Source: Alviniconcha marisindica (taxonomy: Eukaryota > Mollusca > Gastropoda > Provannidae). From it: a stretch of 64,000 nt of DNA. Each line of letters begins with the position of its first letter. Position 1 is the stretch's first letter. Below, one piece after another: positions 10,601 to 24,300 of the stretch. Below the pieces are notes generated by a model, which saw nothing but the letters and a program-made list of their open reading frames with translations, was not told the DNA's origin and searched no databases. Where the stretch lies: the NCBI GenBank assembly GCA_018857735.1, contig JABMCL010001622.1:347001-411000 (forward strand), given 5' to 3'. The position numbers and the translations under genes are program-made.

Positions 10601-13600
10601 AATAAAGGAAATCTAGCATACTTGGTGAGAATGAGTTTAAAAAAACACAACAGCAAACAAAGCATCAGCCTAAGCTAGCACAAAACTCCTCTGAAATTGC
10701 ATACATACACGAACTCATCCTGATACATACAGTGGTCATGGTGGACTGGGCATTTATCTGTCTGCATACGGGCACTGTGTCTATTATGTGATTTTGTCCC
10801 TGACATGTCAGCCCCACATCTGAGGACATTATGCCCCACTTCGTCATCTACTGCTAGTCCTGGATCTGCATGGTGGACAGTGGTCACATCATCATCATCT
10901 ACTGCTAGTCCTCGATCTGCATGGTGGACAGTGGCCACATCATCATCATCTACTGCTAGTCCTGGATTTGCATGGTGGACAGTGGTCACATCATAATCAT
11001 CTACTCCTGGATCTGCATGGTGGACAGTGGCCACATCATCATCCTCTACTGCTAGTCCTGGATCTGCATGGTGGACAGTGGTCACATCATCATCTACTGC
11101 TATTCCTCGATCTGCATGGTGGACAGTGGCCACATCATCATCCTCTACTGCTAGTCCTGGATCTGCATGGTGGACAGTGGTCACATCATCATCCTCTACT
11201 GCTAGTCCTGGATCTGCATGGTGGACAGTGGCCACATCATCATCCTCTACTGCTAGTCCTGGACCTGCATGGTGGACAGTGGCCACATCATCATCCTCTA
11301 CTGCTAGTCCTGGATCTGCATGGCGGACAGCGGTCACATCAAAATCAGTTGTTCTCTTCTTGTACATGAACGTGCTGCATTTTGTACTCCATACACATCT
11401 CACCCATTAAGAAAAATGCCAAGCACACTTTTCTCAAAGACTGTAACAGTTAGTTTGCAGTTTTATTAGATACCTATTATACAGTGTCTGCACAACACCG
11501 GGCAAACAAGCAAAGCCATCCTCTTCCATTTTCTATCACGCTGTACAGACCGTGCCAGCACCCCAAAACTCACGCAATCAGTGTCTGCCAGTGTGTGCGA
11601 GCCTCCATGTCGCAGATGTACATGGTGATGGTGACGCGGCGGAAGTTGCTGATGCCACGGAGCTCCTCCTCTGTGCTGTCTGGGTAGCGCACTGACATGA
11701 GCCGCATGATCTTGTACAGCTCATCCACTGCCTGCAATGACCCCACACACAGCTGGTCAGTACTGCACCCTGCAGTCAACTAACACAAATGGCTTATTAC
11801 ACAGACTCACCACAAATGGACCCAACTGGTAAGGCTACGCCCAACACTGGATGAGGCAGACAAGGATACACCCAGTTCTGACTGGGGCAGGCAAGGCTAT
11901 ACCCAACTCTGGATGGGGCAGGCATGGCTATACCAGTTCTGACTGGGACAGGAATGGCTATACCCAGTTCTGACTGGGACAGGAAAGGTTATACCCAATT
12001 CTGACTGGGACAGGCAAGGCTACACTCAGTTCTGACTGGGACAGGCAAGGCTACACGCAATTCTTTATGGGACGCGGCGGAAGTTGCTGATGCCACGGAG
12101 CTCCCCAATTCTGACTGGGACCCCTGACAAGGCTACACCTCAATGCCTGAATGAACACAAGGGCTACACCTCAGTCAACTAACACAAAGGCTTATTACAC
12201 AACTTTACCACTGGGGCCCCCGGCAAGGCTACACCCAATTCTGGGTGAGGCAGACAAGGCTACACCCAATTCTGACTGGGACAGGCAAGGCTACACCCAA
12301 TTCTGACTGGGACAGGTAGGGCTACACTCAATTCTGACTGGGGCAGGCAAGGCTACACCCAATTCTGACTGGGACAGGCAAGACTACACCCGACTCAGGG
12401 ACAGGCAAGGCTACACACAAATGGGACTGGCACAGGTTACATGGCTTAAACTGGTTCTACGGTAAGTACTCACTGCACTGTACTGTGAAGGTAGGGGGTG
12501 TACTCACTGCAATGCACTGTGAAGGGTAGGGGGTGTACTCTCTGCACTGTACTGTGAAGGGTAGGGGGTGTACTCACTGTACTGTACTGTGAAGGGTAGG
12601 GGGTGTACTCACTGCAATGCACTGTGAGGGGTAGGGGGTGTACTCACTGCAATGTACTGTGAGGGGTACAGGGTGTATTCACTGCAATGTACTGTGAAAG
12701 GTAGGGGGTGTACTCACTGCAATGTACTGTGAGGGGTAGAGGGTGTACTCACTGCAATGTACTTTGAGGGGTGGAGGGTGTAGCCACCACACTGTACTGT
12801 AAAGGACAGGGGGTGTACCCACCGCACTGTACTGTAAGGGACAGGGGGTGTACTCACCGCACTGTACTGTAAGGGACAGGGGGTGTACTCACCGCACTGT
12901 ACTGCGAGGGGTAGGGGGTGATGTTTTTGAAGGCCCACTGGATGTTCTGGTGCTGGGCCAACTGCCGTGTGAAGTGGCGGGAGTGCATGCAGCACAGACG
13001 CAGCAGGCCATAGTAGGAAGGCAGCATACAGCGGTTGAACAGCATGATCTCCTGGTCCTCATGATCGGCCCTGCGCACACAGCACCAGCTGGTCAGTACC
13101 ACACAAACACCATCTGGTCAGTACTACACAAACAGCACCAGCTGGTCAGTACCACACACACAGCACCAGCTGGTCAGTACCACACACACAGCACCAGCTG
13201 GTCAGTACCACACACACAGCACCAGCTGGTCAGTACCACACACACAGCACCAGCTGGTCAGTACTACACACACAGCACCAGCTGGTCAGTACTACACACA
13301 CAGCACCAGCTGGTCAGTACCACACACACAGCACCAGCTGGTCAGTACTACACACACCACCAGCTGGTCAGTACTACACACACCACTGGTCAGTACTACA
13401 CAAACACCATCTGGTCAGTACTACACAAACACCAGCTGGTCAGTACTACACAAACAACACCAGCTGGTCAGTACTACACAAACACCATCTGGTCAGTACG
13501 ATACAAACAGCACCATCTGGTCAGTACTACACAAACAGCACCATCTGGTCAGTACTACACAAACAGCACCATCTGGTCAGCACTACACAAAGACAACAGC

Positions 13601-15312
13601 ACAATGCCCTAGTCAAGACTACACAAAGACAACAGTACAATGGCCTAGTCAAGACTACACAAAGACAACAGTACAATGTCCTGATCAAGACTACACAGAC
13701 AACAGTACAATGTCCTGATCAAGACTACACAAAGACAACAGTACAATGTCCTGGTCAAGACTACACAAAGAACAGTACAATGGCCTGGTCAAGACTCCAC
13801 AAAGACAACAGCACAATGACCTGATCAAGACTACGCAAAGACAACAGTACAATGTCCTGGTCAAGTATACACAAAGACAACAGTATAATGTCCTGATCAA
13901 GACTACACAGACAACAGTACAATGTCCTGATCAAGACTACACAAAGACAACAGTACAATGGCCTGGTCAAGACTCCACAAAGATAACAGTACAATGTCCT
14001 GGTCAAGACTACACAAAGACAACAGTACAATGGCCTGGTCAAGACTCCACAAACACAACAGTACAATGGCCTGGTCAAGACTACGCAAACACAACAGTAC
14101 AATGTCCTGGTCAAGACTCCACAAACACAACAGTACAATGGCCTGGTCAAGACTACACAAAGACAACAGTACAATGGCCTGGTCAAGACTCCGCAAACAC
14201 AACAGTACAATGTCCTGGTCAAGACTCCACAAACACAACAGTACAATGGCCTGGTCAAGACTACGCAAACACAACAGTACAATGTCCTGGTCAAGACTCC
14301 ACAAACACAACAGTACAATGTCCTGGTCAAGACTCCACAAACACAACAGTACAATGTCCTGGTCAAGACTCCACAAACACAACAGTACAATGTCCTGGTC
14401 AAGACCACCCAAAGCCAATTTGACCTCCCGGTCTTCCTGACAGGGTGTGGAGGGGCAAATGTACGACATACATGTGAGTGAGACATCACGATCTGATTGC
14501 CTGTACGTCAACAAGACCCATCGGGACACAAGCACGCCATGCCTACTGCAGTGACAACTCACAGAATGTAGTTGAAGGCAATGTTCTTGCAGACATGTGG
14601 GTTGCTGGTGATGAGCTCAATGTTCTCTGGGCAGTCGACACACACCACGTACCAGAACATCAGCAAGGCCTGCAAACACAGCACAACGCCTGTCAACCAA
14701 CAATGTGTAGTGCCTTGTTAACCAACACCATGCCAACAAGGCACAATACCTGTCAGCCAATAATGTGTAATGCCTGTTAACCAACACCATGCCAACATGG
14801 CACAATACCTGTTAACCAACACATGCCAACATGGCACAATACCTGTCAACCACCGATGTGTAATGCCTGTCAACCAACACCATGCCAACATAGCACAATA
14901 CCTGTTAACCAACACCATGTCAACATGGCACAATACCTGTCAACCAACATGGCAAAATACCTGTTAACCAACAATGTGTAATGCCTGTTAACCAACACCA
15001 TGCCAACATGGCACAATACCTGTCAACCAACAATGTGTAATGCCTGTTAACTAACATGAACTCACACCTTTTTCAATATCAACATCAGTCTAACAAAACC
15101 TGGCTTCTGTCTTTCTCCTCATGACTGCACCAACCCAATATGAAGTCTCACCAACAAGGCTACTTCACTCAATGGCAGCTGACATACAGGAGGGTAAAAT
15201 AAAAAGTTCATCAAACCATATCACCAGATTCAGTGCTAAAGCAAAGCTCCACTCCCTTTGGTAGTGGTATTTTGTGTATGGGGGTGGGGAGTGGGGGAAG
15301 GGTGTAGTGTGT

Positions 15313-15360
<48 letters not shown>

Positions 15361-18300
15361 ACTGTGCACATGCTGTCAGTGCTGAAAGACAGACACAGCG
15401 TACCTGTTTGTTGTGATGCATTGCAATCTGAGGTTCCAGGAGTTTGGGTTGAAACAGCTGCCACAGGTCCTTAAAGTATCGGCCAAACTGTAAACAAACA
15501 CACACATTCCATCAACATTCACAAAAGTACACGTTTACACCTTTGTTTTCCATTAAAAATACAATCCAACACAGAAGTAGGCCTAGCTGGATTATTCCTT
15601 TTGCTTAAGAAAGCACTGCAGAAATTACATTGCTACACCATGAGATCACCAACACTAAAACTCACAAATTAATTGGGCAACTACACAAATAGGAGTTAAG
15701 AGCAGCAAAAAACACAGAAGAAAGGAGACACAGCAGAAAACACAGAAAGAAGACACACAGTGTAAGTCACAGAAGAGATATAGTGGAAGACACATAAGAG
15801 AGGAGACACACAATGTAAGACACAGAAGAGACAAGACACACAGCGGAAGAGACACATAATGGAAGACACAGAAGAGACAAGACACACAGTTTAACACACA
15901 GAAGACATATAGTGGGGAAGACTTTTAAGACACAGAAAAGAAGAAAAACGGAAAAGAAAGAAAACTTTGACCAAGAGATTAATCACGTTTGGTCCCAAAA
16001 ACACGGGGGAGAACAGCTTTGAAAAAAGGGAGAAGTAAAAACCAAAAACCACTAACAGGCACCCGGGGGAGAACGGGGGACTGTTCAACACCAAAAATCA
16101 AAAAACCCCTGCGGGGACACTGAATACACAGTATCATTTCACTGGCACAACATGGCAAAAACAACCTCAAGCACACGCATACACAGTATTTACTGGGCAC
16201 AAAGGCATCAACCTCAAGCACACAGCAGAGCACAGAGACTAGACACGAGGCACAACAGAAGCACTTCACTGGAGACAAACACAGAGAGACAAATCACTGG
16301 CACAACATGGGCACAACCTCAAGCACACAGCATAAAAACAGAGAGACAAAACACTGGACACAACAAAAAAAGGGCACAAAAAAAACCCCAGCACACAGCA
16401 TAAAAACAGAGAGACAAAACACTGGACACAACATGGGCACAACCTCAAGCACACGCAAAACACAGAGAGTACTGGGGCACAACAGGCCAATCAAACCTCC
16501 TGGGTTCACTCGGTACACCCGAATCTTTTAGGAGGCACAACCAGCCCTTTCCCTCACCCGGGGGGTTCAACATCCACATCAACCTCTGCTTACACTCATA
16601 CACAGTATCTTTCACTGGCACAACACAGTATCTTTCACTGGCACAACAGTATCTTTCACTGGCACAACATGGCATCAACCTCTGCTTACACTCATACACA
16701 GTATCTTTCACTGGCACAACACAGTATCTTTCACTGGCACAACATGGCATCAACCTCTGCTTACACTCATACACAGTATCTTTCAGTGGCACAACACAGC
16801 ATCTTTCACCGTCACAACACGGCATCAACCTCTGCTTACACTCATACACAATATCTTTCACTGACACAACACAGGCTTAATCAATCATGGTCATATGACT
16901 GCACGATGTACAATCAATGGCTATGGGAAATACAGACCGTGGTATCACCATTGAGTGACTGATCATGTAATATAGGTTTCAAACTTGCTCTATTCTCAGC
17001 CGAATACAGAATCAGATGAAAACAGAGCAATCCACCACTGTCGTACCACAGTACTGACTCCTAACTCATTTCATGTTTACACTGAATGCATTCTTACATT
17101 GTGAACTTTTGAATTTCGGAATAAAATTACACAATGATCCACAGAAGGCACTCTTTTAAAACCAAAACAGGAAGAGACGCAAATAAGAAGGCTGCACAAA
17201 CATCACACGTACAAACAATCCCAGCAACTTACCGACATAATTCTTGGCATTTTCCAGCAAGCTCAGCAAGTGCCTGTAGATCTGTAAAGAGAAAAAGCAC
17301 GAGCTGTAGCAAGACCATTGCAATCTGATACGTCTTGTTTTATTAACTGTTTCACAGTCAAAAAAAAAACTATTCACACTACCATCACCACCACAAACCA
17401 TAATTTAAGGATACTGCTTTAACACAGATGGGGTGTGGGGTGGGGCGGGGGGCGGGGGCGGAGAAACTGTGTGGAGAATAAAAACCAAAAAGCGAGAGCT
17501 TACCTTGTGCACTACCTGCAAAGCTTCAGGTGAGATCTGAAACAGAAAACAATCAAATCATCAAATCTTTCACTGGCTACCTTCAGTTGTGCAGCTGACA
17601 GAGATGTGTCCTTGTCAGCAATATGAAATCAATGTTACAAGTTCCGAGCACAGAGGGCGTGAGTGAAGACTAGAAAAGGGTCAGTCTGGACAACACAGTA
17701 CACTGCCAGCTCTAACAGCACACACATGGACACACATGTGTGCATACAAACACAGATACACACACACACAAACACATGTGTGCACACAAACACAAACACA
17801 CAAGACAGACCCAGACAGAGATGCTGACAAAGTGCCTAGTGAATCAAGGTGTGGACCATCCCCACCTGAATGTCTTTGTGCTGGTTGAGGGGGCGACCGG
17901 AGCGGAAGAGCTGGCGGAATTGACTGCAAGGCACCAGGGACATCAACAGGTAGGCAGCAGCTGGGGACAACATCAGTCAAACATCATCACTGACGCCCTT
18001 CATCATGCAGCATCACACCATGGTGGATATTCAAAAACGCACTAAAAGCTGTTCACTCATGTAGAATCACATGCGAGCACAGTGAGTCTGCTCAACAGCG
18101 GAGAACAGCGCTATATAAAAGCGATCAATAATAATAATAACCCATTCACCCCTTATCTGCACACCCCATACAATCCCTCTCACACCCATTCACCCCTTAT
18201 CTGCACACCCCATACAATCCCTCTCACACCAATTCACCCCTTATCTGCACACCCCAGACAATCCCTCCACACCCATTCACCCCTTATCTGCACACCCCAT

Positions 18301-21300
18301 ACAATCCCTCTCACACCCATTCACCCCTTATCTGCACACCCCATCATCCCTTCACACCCATTCCCCCTTATCTGCACACCATATGATCCCTCTCACACCC
18401 ATTCACCCCTTATCTGCACACCCCAACAATCCCTCCACACCCATTCCCCCTTATCTGCACACCCTACTCCCACACCCTTCCACCACCCCTTATCTGCACA
18501 CCCCATACAATCCCTCCACACCCATTCACCCCTTATCTGCACACCCCATGACAATCCCTCCACACCCATTCACCCCTTATCTGCACACCCCATACAATCC
18601 CTCCACACCCATTCACCCCTTATCTGCACACCCCATACAATCCCTCTCATCACCCATTCACCTCCTTATCTGCCCCCCCCCCCCCCCACCCCCGCACACC
18701 CCATACAATCCCTCCACACCCATTCACCCCTTATCTGCACACCCCATACAATCCCTCCACACCCATTCACCCCTTATCTGCACACCCCATACAATCCCTC
18801 CACACCCATTCACCCCTTATCTGCACACCCCATACAATCCCTCCACATCCATTCACCCCTATCTGCACACCCATACAATCCCTCTCACACCCATTCACCC
18901 CTTATCCACACACCCTGTATGATCCCAGTCATAACACCAATTATTCCCTATCTGTGCATCCTGTACAACCATGGCCAAACACTGGTCAGATTGGAAAAAA
19001 GGCACAGTACTAACAGCTCATAAACATTTGTAAAAGGGAGGCGAAAAATGAGGCAAAAGAGAGACATACATCAGAGACAAAAAATGAGAGGCAAAGAAAG
19101 ACGTAAAGCAGAGGCAAAATGAGAGACAGAAAGCTAGGAAAGAGAAGACAGACAAGCAGGCCCTGCTCACAGTTGCGGACACGAGCGTTGTTGTGGGCGA
19201 TGAGGTAGGGTTCCACCCACAGCTCCATCTGGTCCAGCACCCACAGGTGCGCCATCTTGTTGCGCGTCACGTGCGTCGTCAGCCACTCCAGCACTGCCAC
19301 TGGTGCTGCCACCTTGGCCAGCTGCAAACATCACCCCGAAGGAAGATTATTATAAGACTCAGGATTACTTTATTATCTCATCAGAGAAATTAAAACGTGG
19401 CGGAACATTAACCACATCACAGTACACAATACACATTTTATATTTTGAAACTCAAAGAACAGTTACTGAAAACACAAAAGTTACATAATAAACAAAATAA
19501 ATAATACATTTAACATTTATACAGCTCTGTGTTACTGAATAAACACTGTCACGGCTGATTCTTTTTGAAACAGTGTAATCTTTTTTACAATAAAACTGGA
19601 CAGTGAGCTGTCACCGGAAACAAATTTAATAAAAAATGGGTATGACCCTGGCTTGAAGGAAGGAGTGGTTGGAAGAGTCCCCACAACTTGCATGGACAGG
19701 AAAGACCAGTGATACACACACACACTATATATATATATATATATCTCTCTCTCTCTCTCTCAACTAGCCTATCAGCGCATCAATTGACCAGCCTGCCGAG
19801 ACCTCATGACCAGGGGGGAACTCAAACTTGAACTGGAAAACTTTATTTTACAAGGACTGTAGCTCGGGTTCAGACAAAAACCTGTCTAACAACTAGTTCT
19901 TGCTAAGCTACTGACGAGTAAATACAAAATGACCGGCATCATTGCTATACATGTAGGCGTGAATGAGTGAGAGAGGAGGTGAGAGGCTAGCGGAGCACTC
20001 ACGTCCCACATCTTGTGCAGCACAATCTGAATGAAGTTGGGCAGACCCAGCTGGGGCCCCATGGTGCCGCTGTTGAACTCCACCAGCAGCGTCAGCAGCT
20101 TGAAGAACGGCTGGGCGTGATGGAACACAGGGTTGGGGGCGCCAGTCTTCACCGTCTGAGAAAAGAACAACACGCATCCCTCCAATGATCACTGCTATCG
20201 GTGGTACCGTTACCTGGTTTGCGTGATTTTACCTCTTGCACAGCAGAACATTAGGTCTGAATATTCGAGGTGTTGCCAGTCAGCACCGTTTTATCTTTTT
20301 TCATTACACACACCCTTCTTTTTTTTCTTGGTGGGCAGGGGGTGGTGGGGGGTGTCAGGTAAAGGGGGAGAAACAGAGAATGGACCAGAAGGGGGGCAGA
20401 GAGAGAGAGCGAGAGTGAGAGAGACAGAGACAGAGAGAGGAGGGAGAAAATGGATGGGGGGGTGGGGGGGGCCAGACATATACACAGATACAGAATCATT
20501 ACTGACACTGGGAACAGGGGCCAGGGACTAAATCTTTCCAGTCCCTGTTCAGGAAACCACTGATGCGCTGACTTTAATAGAGTTCCTTCATCATCAAATC
20601 ACAGACAGTTCACTGAAACCCCACAAGAAAGCCAGATGCCACAGACCCAGTTCCTCACCTCAGGACTCAGCTTCTTGATGGCATTGAAGATGGTGTTCAC
20701 AATCTGCACAAACACACAACCACACAAATCAACCAAAACACATCTGGCCGTGTTCAGATCACTCACATTCCTTTTCCAACTCACATAAGCTACACTGCAA
20801 TTACACTGTAGTGAAAATGACACACACTAAACTGCCAGTTACCCACAACATGCTGCAAATTACTCACACCTGCACAGGCAAGAACTACAATATGTGGCTA
20901 TAACATCCACAATATTGCTGACATATTAATATAACACTATCTAAAGTAGTTTCGGAATAAACACAAACTTTGATTATTTGTTCAACAAAAACAAGTCTAA
21001 TGCTTAGTGACCCATCTGGCCAACTCCAAAAGCACAAGCGCAGCCACCAGCAAGTGCCGACTTTCTAGAACACTGAGAACTGACTGAGATCCACAGACAA
21101 CTGAAGGCTTGGAGGGAACCAAGCTCTGAGAAACCACCACACAACAAACAGCTGTGCGTATTTGACATCAGAACGGCCTACTTTTCCAACACGTTCACAC
21201 AAAGTTCACCTCCACTTGGGAGACCTTTAGAGCAGCAACAAGCTAAAGACGACCGCATGAACTAAAAAGTCTGGTCCTTCAACTGTCACTGCTGTGGCAA

Positions 21301-24300
21301 AGCAACCGCCACAACAGTGGTTTGCGTCTCAAGATCTGAACTGTTGAGGAGCTCAAGACACTAGCTCATAGTTCAGGAGCTGTGTGAGAGTCGAGGTGGC
21401 CGTCCTGGGCTGTCCGTCCTAACCAGCCTTCTGGTTTCCGTGGACGTAAAGCTATACTGAACCATGCTCCGCATTGGTCTCAGCTTGTCCCTAATATGTC
21501 AACTGACATCTGAGGACATTAAGCAACACTACCTACCTACGTCACTAGCTGCGGGCACACAGCCAAAGACACCGCACCATTAACCGCTTGGAGGAGAATG
21601 GCATAGAAAGGGAAGCGCTCAACAATCTTCCTTGAAAGGATGAGAAAGTGCCATCATCACTCAGACCAGCGTCAAAGGTGTGTCAAAGGCAACCCAGGGG
21701 AAACTTCTGCGAGATGCAGTGGAGTGCCTATGGACTTTTCCTGAGCACATGGTTACCATCATGACCTGAACTGAACATCAACCCCAAGCTTTTTGCATCA
21801 AAGTAAAAGCGGCCATACCGTGACAGCCAGGGAGTCATTCCAGCGTGTCAGGCTGTAGATGATGTTGCAGGTCTGGCGCAGGTTCAGCTGGTCGCGGATC
21901 TGGTTCAAGAGGAATGGGAAGCCCTGGACAACGAGAAACACTCTGAGTACATGTGTAAATGGCTTTCTCATATTAATTTTAACTGAAAAATATTTGTTCC
22001 CGGGCAACAGAACACTTTTCCCCCCTACAAAACACAAACTGAGGAAGCAACAAAAAATGATGACCAGGGAGTGGGTAGGGGAATGTTGTGTGTAAGCAGC
22101 TGCACTACCATCAACACAGATTTCTTTCGAGCTTAAGAGGAAGAGAAGGGAAGGGGGTGGTGGTGACAGAGGGAGTAGGTTACAAAGTTATGCTAGCGTC
22201 TTCTCCACCAGTTAAAAGCTTACCCGGTGGTGGAAGGACGCCCCTTTATAACACAAGTTGTGTGGGAGGCAGTCTGAACTCTACACAGAGTACTACTCAT
22301 GTGGCAAATGCAAGATGACGGACAGTACTGCCTTTTTGAGCCCAGCCTGCTGAGGTTACCTTAGCAGCAGTCAAACGACTCCAGCAGCAAGCACAGCAAG
22401 GAACTGGACCCCACCCCACCCCACTGCTCCTTCCAGTCACTGCGTGTCTTACCTTGCCCCAACCCACGATGGCCATGTCGTAATGGGACAGCAAGGAGTT
22501 GGACCCCACCCCACCCCACTGCTCCTTCCAGTCACTGCGCGCCTTACCTTGCCCCCACCCACAATGGCCACGTAGTCCTGGGACAGCAAGGAGTTGGACC
22601 CCACCCCACCCCACTGCTCCCTCCAGTTACTGTGCGCCTTACCTTGCCCCCGCCCACGATGGCCATGTCGTAATGGGACAGCAAGGAGTCGGACCCCACC
22701 CCACCCCACTGCTCCCTCCAGTTACTGTGCGCCTTACCTTGCCCCCGCCCACATGGCCATGTAGTAATGGGACAGCAAGGAGTTGGACCCCACCCCACCC
22801 CACTGCTCCCTCCAGTTACTGTGCGCCTTACCTTGCCCCCGCCCACGATGGCCATGTCGTAATGGGACAGCAAGGAGTCGGACCCCACCCCACCCCACTG
22901 CTCCCTCCAGTTACTGTGCGCCTTACCTTGCCCCCGCCCACGATGGCCATGTCGTAATGGGACAGCAAGGAGTCGGACCCCACCCCACCCTCTAGTCACT
23001 GTGCGCCTTACCTTGCCCCCACCCATGATGGCCATGTAGTAATGGGACAGCAAGGAGTCGGACCCCACCCCACCCTCCAGTCACTGTGCGCCTTACCTTG
23101 CCCCCACCCACGATGGCCATGTAGTAATGGGACAGCAAGGAGTCGGACCCCACCCCACCCTCCAGTCACTGTGCGCCTTACCTTGCCCCCACCCACGATG
23201 GCCATGTAGTAATGGGACAGCAAGGAGTCGGACCCCACCCCACCCTCCAGTCACTGTGCGCCTTACCTTGCCCCCACCCACGATGGCCATGTAGTAATGG
23301 GACAGCAAGGAGTCGGACCCCACCCCACCCCACTGCTCCTTCCAGTCACTGCGTGCCTTACCTTGCCCCCACCCACGATGGCCATGTAGTCCTTCTGGGA
23401 CAGGTGCAGCTGTTTGTCGGTGCCTCGCGACTTCTCCACCAGCAGTGCGATCAGAGCAATCATTTTCTCCAGCGCCGTCGGCTTGTTTTCATCTGTCAGT
23501 GTCAGCACCTCTTCTTCTTCCTCATCGTCTGACAAAATCTCCACCTTAATAAAAAAAATAAAAAAAGGAAGATAAAACCCACAATCAGGGGGAGAAGAAA
23601 GAGACAAGAAACCCAACAGTACAGTGCACACTTTCTCCTTATCATCTGACAGACTCTCCGCCTTACAAAACACCAACAGGCACATAGTGGGGGGAAGACA
23701 GAATCTCTGCCTTACAAAAACACCGACACATAGTGGGAGGAAGACAGAATCTCCACCTTTAGTGTGACAAGTAATGGGCAAGCTGGTCACGCAGTACTCT
23801 TGCTATTTCTGCTCCCCACCCCCACCAACAAACAAAAACAACTAACACCAACCCTCACTACCACTGTAAGTCACGGCCAGGTGATACATAGTTCTGCTCT
23901 ATCTGTTCCCGACCCAACACTCACCTCGAGTTTCACACCGCAGTCTAGCACCATCCCTTTTTCCCCCCAATCTGACCACCATGCACTGTTGTGCTGACTG
24001 ATGGAATGCATGATTCAACTCATTCAGCAGTTAAACAATTGTATTTCTGCTTCATTTGATTACAGTAGATGTATCCCGTCATCACTGAACATGTGTCATT
24101 CACTTATTTTTAAAGTTTTATTCCGATTCAACCAGTGTTTCACTCCATTGAAATGCTTCAGCCTGCAAAAGGAAAGTGTGTAAGCCATTCTTCATGTTTT
24201 CTGCATGGAATATTAACTCTGATGTTTGGATTGCTTGCAGCGATGAAGTGGTTGGCTGGAACCTCTACAATGTGGGGCAAGTGGTGGCCACTCCATGCTT

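Larger units (their letters stand above)
15488..17232. other. intron region where one USP34 exon is expected but not seen
   Basis: Human USP34 has LVPYFSFMTYCLISKTEKLM between the blocks encoded by exons 54 and 55, and exon 54 leaves one base while exon 55 starts in phase 0. I found no matching block here. 15.7-16.56 kb is made of decayed ACACAGAAGA/GGCACAAC repeats with GGGGGAGAAC oddities, consistent with poor or collapsed assembly. Confidence 0.6.

Noticed and set aside
13746..14489. Several 150-240-residue ORFs on both strands
   Set aside because: The 36-bp unit is a multiple of three, so frames stay open by arithmetic; no similarity to known proteins and no splice support.
18082..19023. 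Pro/His/Ser-rich 313-residue ORF
   Set aside because: Readthrough of the 43-bp minisatellite; frame changes between subtypes and there is no homology.
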